NCBI GenBank assembly: GCA_023014485.1
Contig: JAJOZX010003206.1
Span: 468,450 to 532,449, forward strand
DNA from: Bathynomus jamesi
Taxonomy: Eukaryota; Arthropoda; Malacostraca; Isopoda; Cirolanidae
DNA length: 64,000 nucleotides
Direction: 5' to 3'
Shown: one piece after another, positions 33,877 to 44,230 of the stretch
Layout: each line of letters begins with the position of its first letter
How positions within the stretch are numbered: position 1 is the first letter of the stretch
The notes under the pieces: generated by a model
Told to the model about the DNA's origin: nothing
The model's input: the letters and a program-made list of their open reading frames with translations, nothing else
The model's database searches: none
Translations under genes and position numbers: made by a program

Positions 33877-35124
33877 ATGCCTACCAAGGAGGAGTTAGAA
33901 AGGAGGTTGAGGGAGATAGAGGAGGCATTAGAGGTAGAAAAGGCTAGGAACCATCAGTTAGAGTTACAGAAGGCAGAATTAGAGAATGTTTTGGGGAAAT
34001 TGCAGAGTAGATTAGAGGAACAGAGTAAAGAATTAGTAGTTTGTCGTCAAGAGATGGAAGAAAGAATGATTGAGAGTAAGAAAGAGATGGATGATGGGTT
34101 AAAGGCAATGGTTAAGAGAATGAGTGAGTTGGAGGGCAAGCTTGATGGGAAAGTGAAAAAGGAAGGGAAGGGGGGTTTTGAAGGGGAAAATAGTAAGGGT
34201 GTTGGTAGTAAGAAAGGGGCACATCTAAAGGATGTAGCAGTAGGGGGCCTGGAAGGAGAAGGGAGTGAAAGCGTGAGTGAGGGGAAAGAAGAAAGACCTT
34301 ACAAGGTGATGGTGCATTCCACCCCTAAGGAGGGTAAGAAGAAGCTTGAGGGTGAGGATCAGAGGGAGAAAGGTAAGAGGAGGGAAGGGCAGGCTAAGAG
34401 GGGCAAGGCGGGAATGAAGGGGGCTCGGAGGGCATCTGGTAAGAGGGCTTCTCGGAAGGTTCAACGCTGCGTTAGTGCAGATGACTCCCTCTATTCCAGC
34501 ATTGAGGACAGTATGTATGAGAGTGAGAGTGAGACTGAAACTGAGAGTGATACGAGTGAGGGTGTAAGAGTGCATAAGGGAATCTTAATTAGGGAGATTC
34601 CGAAGGTTGCAAAATTTAATGTTTATAGTGGGAGAGATGTACAAGAGTTTTTGAAAGAGTATGAACGTTATTGTAAGAGCAAGTATCCAGACGCTCCTGA
34701 GTATTGGGTGAAAGAAATGGGTGACTGTTTGGAAGGTAGGTTGCTAGAGTTTTACAATGTTGTTGTAAATTCAGGAGTGCCTGTGAAGTATGAGGTGTTA
34801 AGGGAGAGATTGGTGGAGCAAGTGTTAAGAATAAGAGGGGGTGTGAAATATCGAAAGAAGGATGATTTTGAGAGAGCAAGGATGCAGAAGGGGGAGAGTA
34901 TTGATTTGTATGCATATAGACTTGAAACTTTGGCGAGAAAGAAATTTGGAGATGATGGGATAGATGAGAATAAAAGGTTGGTAAGAAAGTTGATTGAGAC
35001 AGTACCTGAGAGTGTGAGAGAGTTTTTGAATGTTAAGAGGAAAGAGTGTGTAAGAGTGAGAGGGACACATTTGAAGTGGCATGAAATCTTGGAATTGTTA
35101 GAGGACCGAGTGTATGAGGTGTGA
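33877..35124 (+). CDS. Gag, N-terminal and capsid region
   Basis: The 415-residue frame begins MPTKEELERRLREIEEALEV. It forms a long heptad-rich coiled coil (residues about 1-95), then a Lys/Gly/Glu-rich linker and an acidic Ser/Glu stretch. A capsid-like region follows, KFNVYSGRDVQEFLKEYERY to YAYRLETLARKKFG, with the aromatic and hydrophobic spacing of Gypsy Gag. It stops at 35124; the zinc knuckles lie in a different frame just downstream. The strand is unusually purine-rich. Confidence 0.8.
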   Translation: MPTKEELERRLREIEEALEVEKARNHQLELQKAELENVLGKLQSRLEEQSKELVVCRQEMEERMIESKKEMDDGLKAMVKRMSELEGKLDGKVKKEGKGGFEGENSKGVGSKKGAHLKDVAVGGLEGEGSESVSEGKEERPYKVMVHSTPKEGKKKLEGEDQREKGKRREGQAKRGKAGMKGARRASGKRASRKVQRCVSADDSLYSSIEDSMYESESETETESDTSEGVRVHKGILIREIPKVAKFNVYSGRDVQEFLKEYERYCKSKYPDAPEYWVKEMGDCLEGRLLEFYNVVVNSGVPVKYEVLRERLVEQVLRIRGGVKYRKKDDFERARMQKGESIDLYAYRLETLARKKFGDDGIDENKRLVRKLIETVPESVREFLNVKRKECVRVRGTHLKWHEILELLEDRVYEV

Positions 35125-35494
35125 TTGGGCGTAATAGGGAAGCAGATGTGCGAATGGGGACAGCGATGAGGGAGGAACAAGTACCTGTGTTTCCTAGTTA
35201 TGCGGACGCATTAAGAAATACTAGGCCAGGTCACCCTCCAGTTAGCCAAGCATCCATGGCCCAAAACCCAATGGAAATGCTGGCTAACTTTGTGAACGAA
35301 TTCACAAGGGTGTATGGAGGGTAGGCCATGCAACAACCAGGGCCTCCTCCCACATCAGGTCCCAGAATGAATGGTCCGATGCTGGGGCAAACGTATAGAA
35401 GGCAAGGGCTTCAAGGCCAGTCGACAATGAATGAGCAAAGAGGGCCAGTGAATGGAGGGAATATGGAGAATGTGAGAGGGTGTGCATATTGCGG
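35121..35494 (+). pseudogene. Gag linker, first of two copies, truncated
   Basis: This frame overlaps the Gag stop and reads FPSYADALRNTRPGHPPVSQ, then AMQQPGPPPTSGP after an in-frame TAG. It is cut at GCAYCG, the first half of a zinc knuckle. The intact version of the same 270 bases is at 36462-36731, beyond an insert. The stop is GTAGGCC where the other copy has GTCGGCC. Confidence 0.85.
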
Positions 35495-36461
35495 GGTCGA
35501 GGGGTACGTCCCTAAAAGGGCCCTCGATTTGTTTTAGACGACTAAGGACGATGAATACCGGGGGTGGTCCCCTTGGTTGGAGTCGGAATTATATCCGAAG
35601 GATAATAGACACGTCACTCTTGGGTTACCAGTGGATGCACTCGGTGCTCGCGCCTTGTCAAAAATGTGTGTGGATGTCACTGACCACTCTTACCTCAATT
35701 GGTTGTAAAGTTTCGGAAGATCACCTTTGAGTGCTTCCGTACGGTGGTTGTTTCGAGTTTATGCGGTGAATGGAAACCACTAACTAAATTTAACAGTCTT
35801 TTTATTAATTCACTTTGGGACAGAATTCTTTTTATATCAAAAATAATATTTAATTAAATTAAATGAAATTAAATTACTTAAATTAAATTAATTAATTGAG
35901 TTAACTTTAGTTACGTAAAAAATGGCGATTATATACAGCTCTTAAGGTGAGACTTAAGACAGATTAATCGGGACAAGTTAACTAAAGCTCTATGAACAAT
36001 TTATAAATATTTTAAGTTAAGTTCCAATATCAATTGGAAGCTAAATTGACCTGGAGGGGTAGTGCCACTGCAGGAATAATTACAGACTTTAAGTCACAGA
36101 GTTTACGTATTATGAAGATGGTTAGAAGGCAAAGAACCTCGTTTCCGACGCTCTCGGGGTTTTTATAACCTCGGGGTAGGCGGAGACGAGGTAAACTAAG
36201 GGTCACCCTCTTACGGGCGGAGCCTAACAGCAAGCGCCTATAATAGTTTCCTATATTCGAATTTAAGCGGAGGCGACTTTAATTGACTGCCTCGATTGGG
36301 AGATGGAACTTCGGATTTATGTGGATTACATTGGATTTCTCCGCGTATGAAAGAATGCACACTCTGTGATGTCAGAACAAAGGAATTTTGGGTTCAAGGT
36401 TTAGAATGCAATTCGTCGGAGACGAACTCTTTTGTACCGTAAGGATTTACACTACGGGACA
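35495..36461 (-). mobile_element. 967-bp LTR-like insert flanked by a 270-bp duplication
   Basis: Sequence unrelated to the Gypsy element separates two copies of the same gag segment (35225-35494 and 36462-36731). On the minus strand a TATA-like TTATAAAAACCCC lies at about 36157-36170. The minus-strand start is TGTCCCGTAG, and extending to 35490 gives TG...CA ends. No coding frame is present. A solo LTR of another family is the best guess. The flanking duplication is far too long for an integrase target duplication, so a second event or an assembly join must be involved. Confidence 0.5.
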
Positions 36462-37047
36462 GCCAGGTCACCCTCCAGTTAGCCAAGCATCCATGGCCCA
36501 AAACCCAATGGAAATGCTGGCTAACTTTGTGAACGAATTCACAAGGGTGTATGGAGGGTCGGCCATGCAACAACCAGGGCCTCCTCCCACATCAGGTCCC
36601 AGAATGAATGGTCCGATGCTGGGGCAAACGTATAGAAGGCAAGGGCTTCAAGGCCAGTCGACAATGAATGAGCAAAGAGGGCCAGTGAATGGAGGGAATA
36701 TGGGGAATGTGAGAGGGTGTGCATATTGCGGTAGAGGGGGACATAGTATAGAGACCTGTAGAAGAAGAGTGGGTGCGTGTTTTGCATGTGGGCAGATGGG
36801 ACACATGGCATATGAATGCAGAACACCTGGGTATGAATGTAGGGCATGTGGGAACTTTGGGCATATTGCCCGGTTCTGTCAAGCCCAACAGCAGGGTGCT
36901 CCGGCACCGGTGGGAGGGAGTCCTGTCTCTCATGCAGGAAATCGGCCAGTGTCAGCCATGCCAGCTCCTCAACCTCAGAGGCAGGGCCCTCAAGGGGGTG
37001 CTGTCACTGGAAATGGCGAGGCTGGTCCCAGTACGGGAAACGCATAG
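36462..37047 (+). CDS. Gag nucleocapsid region with three CCHC knuckles
   Basis: After the repeated linker the frame carries CAYCGRGGHSIETC, CFACGQMGHMAYEC and CRACGNFGHIARFC. All three are perfect C-x2-C-x4-H-x4-C zinc knuckles that bind genomic RNA. It ends in a Pro/Gln/Gly-rich tail at 37047, overlapping the start of the protease frame. The upstream part of the open frame (36388-36461) is insert sequence and not Gag. Confidence 0.88.
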
Positions 37048-37716
37048 GGCAGGGGCCTCTCATTGGGGTTGGGGTCCCTGCTTCTCTGAATGATGAATGT
37101 GTATTTGAGGCATTAGCAGGATGGTGTCAAGTGAATAAGGAAGTGAGAGCGAGTGAGAAAAAGGCAGAGTGTATGGTTATTCCTGTTGAATGGGGAGGGA
37201 GTGTATGGAGGGCATTAGTGGATACAGGATGTTCACCTAATTTAATAAGTAAGCAAGGAATTGGATGTTTGTGTAAAGAGAATGAATTAGGAAGAGTGAA
37301 TTGGGGAGTAACTGGGGAAATTAAAGGGGTTGGGAACATCCCAGTACGAGTGTTGGGAGAGGTGCAGATTAAAGTGAAAGTGATGGGGTGTGAAATGGAA
37401 GAATGTGTGCTTTATGTGGTTGATAAGGAGAGTGAAAAGTATGACATGATTCTGGGGTATGAGTTTTTGAAAAAGAATCGATTGGTGATCCATCCTGCTA
37501 GACGTATGATTGAGTGGAAAAATGAGTTGGGTAAGTGTGAATTCTATGTGGGGAGAAGTGAATCGGATTGGATGCGGGTAATAAAAGGGTATGAGGTGAG
37601 AGCATCTGAGAGTGTAAATCTGGAAAAGGGAACCCCAGCATTGGTGCATGTTGAGTGGCCAGTGAGTGATAATAGAAGAAAAAGGCAGGGAAGCATGATT
37701 TTTGTGAATGGTATGG
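36846..37716 (+). pseudogene. First aspartic protease (retropepsin) region
   Basis: WRALVDTGCSPNLISKQGI is the active-site loop (DTG). GNIPVRVLGEVQIKV, CVLYVVDKESEKYDMILGYE and FLKKNRLVIHP follow, with the second half hairpin and the ILG signature of Gypsy proteases. The reading runs openly to 37716 and is then cut by the 37717-41046 transposon. Codon phase on the two sides of that insert is compatible, so the insert itself is the interruption here. Confidence 0.88.
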
Positions 37717-40700
37717 TAGCCCTATTCAAAAATCAACTTTTTCTTATTTTCATAGGTTTCTGTACTTTTTCCCATGCTTTTTGACCTGAAAAGGCCGAAA
37801 ATCACAACCATTTTGACCTAGGTTGTTGGGAAGCATTGCCGCATGGAGCTTTAAGTTTTCTGCCTTGAAATCGGCCAAAAGCACCAGTTCCGGGATCCCT
37901 TGAATCATGTTTTGCACTATAACTTTTTATCTAAACAAGATAGAGCAACAAAATAGGCACCAAATTAAAGTGTTTTTAATCCTCTTTCTAACTTATACAA
38001 TTATGATAGTCTTGGAACAAGAAATGGCACATTGGTACATACAAAGATTTCAGAAATATCACAAAATTCGTTTTCTCACACTCAAGGCAGACAAGGCGCC
38101 TTATTCATGACACAAATTTGAGATTAACATTTTGTCACAAGTCTAATCGATCAAGAAGTGAAAGCATTACATGATGATTAATTTCATAATGACATTTACA
38201 CAGTCAGTTGTTGAGAGTTTGTTTCTTGAAGCTGTCAAAGCAGCGTCTGTTGAACTCCACAGCTTGAAGGAGATAGTCCCTTTGCTTGGCATCTGTTATG
38301 ACATTTGCAAAGTCGCTCATCATTTTGACACCACGTTCAGCAATGTCATTCACCGCTTTCAGATTCTTAACATAGTCCAACGCTTTTCTGTAGTCCTCAT
38401 TCTGTGGCCAAGACGTGACAGGTTCCAGAAGCCACTCGGATCCAATGTTCAGTGTGTCCAGCAAGAAATGTGATTCTGGGCCAATGAGATCAACCAGGGT
38501 GGTCTTAGCTATGACACTCTGGAATAGAGGCTTTCCTGTTCTGAAGCTGTCTGGCTTCTCAGTGGCATGTAACTGGGCAGCAATGTCGTGCTTCAATGTG
38601 TCACTCAATCTACTGCTGAACAGGGCAAATGGCACGACTTCCTGCGTCAGGTACCATTTGTGGTTTTCCATCTTAAGTATTGCATCAGCAAGCTCTGGGT
38701 CAGTTTTCTTGTACTTCAACATGTCCTGGATTAGACTTAGATCATTCACGGGAGCATCTGCAGCAGACATTGACATCATCCATACAGGAGTGTAGAACAG
38801 CGCAAGGAAGGTGTTGAGTCTTTCCAGCTTTGATACACTCTTCGTCGTACTCAAGTTGATCTGCAAACATCAGCATTTTCATGGAGTACAGGTTTCTGGC
38901 CATCCATCTGGCCTGATGAATGGCGCCTGGTCGACTCCAGTGAATACCTCGAGGAGGCGTTCCTCCAAGAACAATGACTGTCAGTTCAGCCATTTCCCTG
39001 TAGTCGGCTCTTGGAAGCCTTTCTGCTGTTAGAATGTCTTGGAGTATTTCTTCACTGTTCTTCTTTTCCTTCAGCCATTTGCTGTTGATAGCCAGCATCT
39101 TTGGGTTTTCCTTGGACAAGTCCGTCCAAACATCCTTCAGATGCTCAAACCAGGGATTATCTGGCCCCTTCACCTTCCCAAACAGCTTCTCCCAAACTGC
39201 TCCTACTAGGATTTCCAGGATGTGATGTCGACAGGCCAGATAAAACACCTTTTTGTTCAGCATTTTCTCTAGCAGTTTGGCAGCTCCTCTGTGAACTCCA
39301 CTGTTACTGGATGTAGTGTCAAAAACAAGGGCAGTAACATTATCCGTAAGTTCCCATGTCTCCAGTAAATCCATTGAACCCTGAGCTGTGCCAGAAGAAT
39401 TGTCGATGACAGGTACTCCCAATAACTTTCCTTCAGTGTATGAAGGTGGACCAGACACTAGCACAGCTAAAGTCTCTGAGGTACTTCCAGGTTCACTGCC
39501 CAAGACATCTTTGAGCAACTTTCCATCCCAGTGTAAGGCAGCGTACTGTGGGGGGGTTTCACAAAACTTGGACATGTGACTCTGGCTGATATTATACCTG
39601 GACAGCATTCTGTTGTGACGTGTTGTTGAGGTTGAGATGACGAAGTTATCCAGATCAGCCCCTCCAGCTTTCAAGGTGGCAGAAACCATGGCAGTAACTT
39701 GATTGTCTGATAAACCAAGACGATCAGCTGTATTGCAGATGACATCACATTCCATGACCTTCCTTGGAAACGTCAAAGTCACACTAGTCAGTGTCTTGAT
39801 GGTGAGAACATCCAGGACGAGGCTGATGGTAATCCATGTCCTCTGTGTTAGCGTCGTTGTCAGTTGAGTCACCCCAGGTAATGTCATCCACATGAACAAC
39901 TGCCTCTTGTTCTGCTGCAGCTGTAAAATAGTACAACATATTAAGACAGTAATTGTTAAGTACATGCTAAATATCGCAATGGAGTAAAACTTAAAACTTT
40001 TTGTAACGTTCAAAGTAATTAGTTTTACCTTGTTCTTGTCTATGCTGCAGTCTTTCATTCCTCGCTGCTTGCTGCAGGGATCTTGTCTCAAAAATCTTGT
40101 CATGACCAGACATACGACCTTTCCTCTCAGTCTTTTGGTCTTCGTAGAACCTGATATCCTCATCTTTCTTCTCTCTGGATAACAGTCTGTTGTTCTGTAT
40201 TTCCTGGATTGCATCTGGAGCTCCTATATCGAACAGGCTGTCTAATTCCAGCACAAATGCTGCTCTTTTTCCTCCAGGGTTACTTGCTTTTCCTTTGCTT
40301 TTCACCAGAGCATGATGTTTCTCATGTAGTTTCATGAAGAGCTTCATTGCGTTGTACTTGGTCATTGTCTTGATCCTAGCCATCTGCCAGAATGGGATGA
40401 TAGATTCAACCGTTTCATATGCAAGGTCTTGAACCATGGGCCTCCCTGCATTTTCCGGTAAATTCTGAAGATTAAGGAAATACTGGAACGCCTGTCTGTT
40501 GGTGGGAAGCTGGGAACCACTGATAAAAGCTGAAGGGTATCCAACCAGGAAAGTTTCAGTGAGAGATCTGGTAGATGGCCTAGTTGACACCTGCCTGTGG
40601 ACAGTACGTGGAGGTTCTGAGATATCAACTGTGCGCCCACGGAGCTCCCTCAGCTCCTTGCTTAATGCCATTGTGAAGTTGTAACTTGTAGATGGTTTTC

Positions 40701-40742
40701 TAGATTCTGATTGAGTTTCTGTTGTTTCCTGAAAAATGATAG

Positions 40743-40778
<36 letters not shown>

Positions 40779-41046
40779 TATTAATTTTATGCTCTTTCAT
40801 TTGATACCTAATTTGTTGCTCTATCTTGTTTAGATCAAAAGTTAAAGTGCAAAACTTAATTCAAGGGACCCCGGAATTGGCGCTTTGGCCGATTTCAAGG
40901 CAGAAAATTTAAAGCTCCATGTGGCAATGCTTCCCAACATCCTAGGTCAAAATAGTTGTGATTTTCGGCTTTTTCAGGTCAAAAAGCATGGGAAAATGTA
41001 CAGAAACCTATGAAAATAAGAAAAAGTTGATTTTTGAACAGGCCTA
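37717..41046 (-). mobile_element. hAT-related DNA transposon, about 250-bp TIRs, 9-bp TSD
   Basis: The ends are TAGCCCTATTCAAAAATCAA and, at the other side, the complement of TAGGCCTGTTCAAAAATCAA. The arms stay similar for about 250 bp (including GGGACCCCGGAATTGG-like sequence). ATGGTATGG occurs at 37708-37716 and 41047-41055. The 3330-bp element carries a minus-strand gene with at least one intron. It sits in the linker between the protease and RT of the Gypsy polyprotein. An (ATT)n microsatellite lies at about 40741-40785. Confidence 0.92.
38204..40671 (-). pseudogene. CxxH-type DDE transposase of an unnamed hAT-like family
   Basis: Exon 1 runs from MALSKELRELRGRT (40671) to a donor at about 40028. 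The intron (about 39921-40028) ends TTTTACAG. The main exon shows AALHWDGKLLKD (candidate first Asp), TALVFDTTSSNSGVHRGAAK (second Asp), FYLACRHHILEILVGA (C-x2-H, as in hAT), GIHWSRPGAIHQARWMARNL, and near the end KAVNDIAERGVKMMSDF. The Glu of that last motif parallels the hAT ER-x-FS Glu; this is my inference. A stop/frame change near 39790 and another near 38835 break it. The C-terminus is SFKKQTLNN. The same motifs occur in the 58390 element. Confidence 0.72.
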
Positions 41047-41867
41047 ATGGTATGGATGCATCGTATAAAGTGAAAAGAGTTGGGCATGTGTATGATGGTA
41101 TAATTGATGAGAGTAACCCATGGATTTGTGTGCAAGCTAGGGAAGATGGGGGTGCATGGCGAAAGGGAATAAATGAGGGGGATGTGATAGGGAGAGCATA
41201 TACAGTGATTGAGGAAGTATGTGAGGAGGGAGAAAATGGAATACAAACGGATGAACGAGGGCAAGAATGTGGGGAGGAATGGACGACTGAACAAATCAGA
41301 AAGGAGGTGATTGTTGGCGAACAGTTGAGTGAGAGTGAGCGAATGCAGGTGTGGCAGTTGGCAGGGGAGAAAAGGAGCGTATTGGCCCGAGGAGATGATG
41401 ACCTCCGTTTAACAAAACTACCTCCCTTCAGGATCCAGTTAACGGATGAGACTCCGATCTACCAAAGGCCAAGACGGTTCTCCCCACCAGTAATGAATGA
41501 GATAGAAGAGCAGTGTGAGGAATTAGAGAGAATGGGAGTGATTGAACAGAGCACAAGTCCGTGGAATAGTAGAATAGTGCCTGTGCGGAAACCTGATGGA
41601 AGGATTCGCTTGTGTGTGGACTATCGAATGGTGAACGAAAGGACAGTGAAAGACAGGTTTCCGATGTGCTTGATAAATGAAAGTGTATACTCTTTGCATG
41701 GAAAGAGGGTGTTTAGTAAATTGGACCTATTGAGGGGATATTACCAGATGCCGGTTGAGCCAGAGTCTCGTCCCATAACTGCTTTCTCCACAGCCAGGAA
41801 TCATTATATGTTCCGTGCTCTCTCGTTGGACTTACAGCTGCACCTGCTGCATTTCAGAGAGCAATGA
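41047..41867 (+). pseudogene. Gypsy RT, fingers and palm, 5' part
   Basis: Linker sequence leads to KLPPFRIQLTDETPIYQRPR, ELERMGVIEQSTSPWNSRIV, PVRKPDGRIRLCVDYRMVN and RVFSKLDLLRGYYQMPVEPE (motif A, catalytic Asp in SKLDL). Just after FRALS a single missing base near 41826 throws the frame, so the expected GL-x-x-AP-x-F block appears only in the next frame. Confidence 0.88.
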
Positions 41868-44230
41868 ATCGTGTTCTTGGTAAGTTTGCAAGGGAAAATG
41901 TCATATGTTTTATAGATGACATTTTGATTATGACAGAGACATTTGAGGAGCACCTGAAGATAATGAGAGAGGTACTGCAAGTGTTGGATGAAGTCGGACT
42001 ACGAGTGAAACCAAGTAAGTGTGAGTGGTTCAGGGAAAGTGTGGCATTTCTGGGGCACAAGGTGAGTTCGAGTGGTATACGAAAGAGTGGGGAGTATATG
42101 GAAAAAGTCAGGGAGTTCCCGAAACCTCGGACAGTTCGTGAACTTAAATCTTTTCTGGGACTTGTAGAGTTTCAGAGGAAATTTATAGCGGGCTGCTCTG
42201 GGATTTCGAAACCCCTGACCGAAGTGACTGGAATGAAAGGTAGTACTCAGTTGGTGTGGACGGAGAAGATGAATGAAGCATTTGAGCAATTGAGAGTGGA
42301 AGCAGCGAAAGATGTGGAGTTGGCTTATCCGGACCTGAGTGAAGGAGCGAGTTTGCTAGAATTGTATACAGATGCGAGTGGATTTTGTATGGGTGGGTGC
42401 TTGTGCCAGTTGCAGGGAGAGGAAGGACAGGAAGGAAGGAGAGTAATTGGGTATGTATCTAAAGCATTCAGTAAGGCAGAGCGAAAGTACAGTACAATTG
42501 AGAGAGAACTTGCGGCAATGAGGTTTTGTGTGAAAGCTTTCAAGTCATTTTTGTATGGAATGAAATTTATTTTAAAGACTGATCATCAGCCCTTGGTATA
42601 TATGGAGAGAATGAAAGTTGTGGATGGAAGAATTGCTAGAACTTTGCTTGAGTTGAGTGAGTTTGATTATAAGATTGAGTATGTGCCAGGGGAGAGGAAT
42701 TGTATGGCTGACCTGATGTCAAGAATACCTGGGGTGAATGAAAGGTGTGAGAAAGAGGTGGTCGACCCTGAGTATTTGCCAGTGGGAATAGTAAAGTTGC
42801 ATGAAAGTAGGGGGGGTGGCGACAGTTTGTTTGAAAGTGTATGGTATGGGTTGAAAGATTTGAAATTGGATGGGTTAAAAATGAGAATACCAGGGAGTGT
42901 GAATGAATTGCGGACCTTGGTTATGAATGAAGCGATTAAGAAACCAGAAAGGATGGGTGTTTGTAAGGTCCGCAATTATGTACGTGAGCTGAAAGCCATG
43001 GGGAGCCCGGGTATTTTTCCTTTTCAAGAGGTCCTCATGGTGGTCAGCTCATTGTTTAGTGTTGAAGTGTATGTGCATTATGGTAATGATTGTCCGATTG
43101 TGTATAAAGATGAAAGGATCGAGGAGAAAGGAGCCCTGATTTTGCATTTGCAGTGTATTAGTGGTGTACATTACAATTGGGTGAGTGAAAGGAAGAGGTA
43201 TAAAAGCATAGTGCCAGGTGAAAATTTGGAAAGGGTTTTGGATGAAGTTAGAGCTGCACAGAGAGAGTCAGAGGGAGAAGGTTGTATGGAAGTAGGTATG
43301 TTAGAGGGGCCATGGATGATACGTGACTGTGTGGATGAGGTAGAGCTCAGCCCTTCTGTGGTTCCTGTAAGGGTTCCAGAAGGTCCTATTGAGCTCTACA
43401 GGGGTCTTGTGGATACAGGTGCCCAAATCAGTCTGGTGAATGAGCGAGTGTTGTGTGATTTAGATGAAGAGAATGTGCCTGTATCCCGAGAAAGAGTGGG
43501 TGTGAGAATACGTGGTATCGGAGGGGGAACAGTCGCGTCACATGAAGCTGTGCAGTTGAGGGTGGGATTAGGTGCATGTAAAGAGGTATGGGAGCACAAG
43601 TTCATAGTCTTGAAAGGGGAATCAATGCCCTGGGATTTTCTACTGGGAATTGATTTCCTTGAGAATATGAACTTGAGTGTGGATGTTGGTCAGGGCTCAG
43701 TAATGAGAGAAGGAGAGCATGTGGTCAGTATGGGAATGTTTCCGAGCACAGGTATAGATGCTGTGTTAGTGGGAGCAATTGAGTTAGAGGTGGAAGACCA
43801 GTGTGAAGTGTTGAGAGATGAAGATATTTTAGATATGCAAGAGGGAGATGAGGTGATATGCAAGTTGAGAGAATATGTGTATAATGGTACAGATGTGAGA
43901 GAGTGGTCAAAAGAGGTGGAAGAGTATAAAAGGTATGCGAAAAAGTTGGCTGTATGGATGGGAGTGCTATATTATATGAGGGTAAATAAGGTGGGTGAGA
44001 CAGAGAGTGTGCCAGTGATGACATTTGAGGGTATGGTAGGATTGGTGATTATTACACATAGGATGTATGGGCATGTGGGAAAAAACAAGTTATGGGAATT
44101 GATGAAAGGAATGGTTTTCCACCCTAGGCTGGGACTGGTTGTTGCAGAAGTGGCAACTACTTGTGAGAGTTGCCAAAAGCGAAAATACCAGTCCCAGCAT
44201 AGCCGCCCCCAGTGCGAAAGATTGAAGTGA
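41864..44230 (+). CDS. Pol: RT palm, RNase H, OTU-like domain, second protease, integrase zinc domain
   Basis: The 788-residue frame reads: residues 1-110, RT with CFIDDILIM (catalytic DD), ECFxGH-like AFLGHKVSSSG and the FLGLVEFQRKFI thumb region; about 160-290, RNase H (LYTDASGFCMGG, RKYSTIERELAAMRF, TDHQPLVYM); about 310-440, an OTU-like fold. That fold shows GGGDSLFESVWYG at 317-329, LRTLVMNEAI, PFQEVLMVVSSLFSVEVYVH and GVHYNWV with His at 436; the expected catalytic Cys is Ser321. At about 505-600 is a second retropepsin-like domain (RGLVDTGAQISLVN, Asp517; FLLGIDFLENMNLSV). At about 735-778 is the integrase HHCC finger (HRMYGHVGKNK, TCESCQKRK). It closes at 44230 one frame away from the integrase core. 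Confidence 0.85.
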   Translation: MNRVLGKFARENVICFIDDILIMTETFEEHLKIMREVLQVLDEVGLRVKPSKCEWFRESVAFLGHKVSSSGIRKSGEYMEKVREFPKPRTVRELKSFLGLVEFQRKFIAGCSGISKPLTEVTGMKGSTQLVWTEKMNEAFEQLRVEAAKDVELAYPDLSEGASLLELYTDASGFCMGGCLCQLQGEEGQEGRRVIGYVSKAFSKAERKYSTIERELAAMRFCVKAFKSFLYGMKFILKTDHQPLVYMERMKVVDGRIARTLLELSEFDYKIEYVPGERNCMADLMSRIPGVNERCEKEVVDPEYLPVGIVKLHESRGGGDSLFESVWYGLKDLKLDGLKMRIPGSVNELRTLVMNEAIKKPERMGVCKVRNYVRELKAMGSPGIFPFQEVLMVVSSLFSVEVYVHYGNDCPIVYKDERIEEKGALILHLQCISGVHYNWVSERKRYKSIVPGENLERVLDEVRAAQRESEGEGCMEVGMLEGPWMIRDCVDEVELSPSVVPVRVPEGPIELYRGLVDTGAQISLVNERVLCDLDEENVPVSRERVGVRIRGIGGGTVASHEAVQLRVGLGACKEVWEHKFIVLKGESMPWDFLLGIDFLENMNLSVDVGQGSVMREGEHVVSMGMFPSTGIDAVLVGAIELEVEDQCEVLRDEDILDMQEGDEVICKLREYVYNGTDVREWSKEVEEYKRYAKKLAVWMGVLYYMRVNKVGETESVPVMTFEGMVGLVIITHRMYGHVGKNKLWELMKGMVFHPRLGLVVAEVATTCESCQKRKYQSQHSRPQCERLK

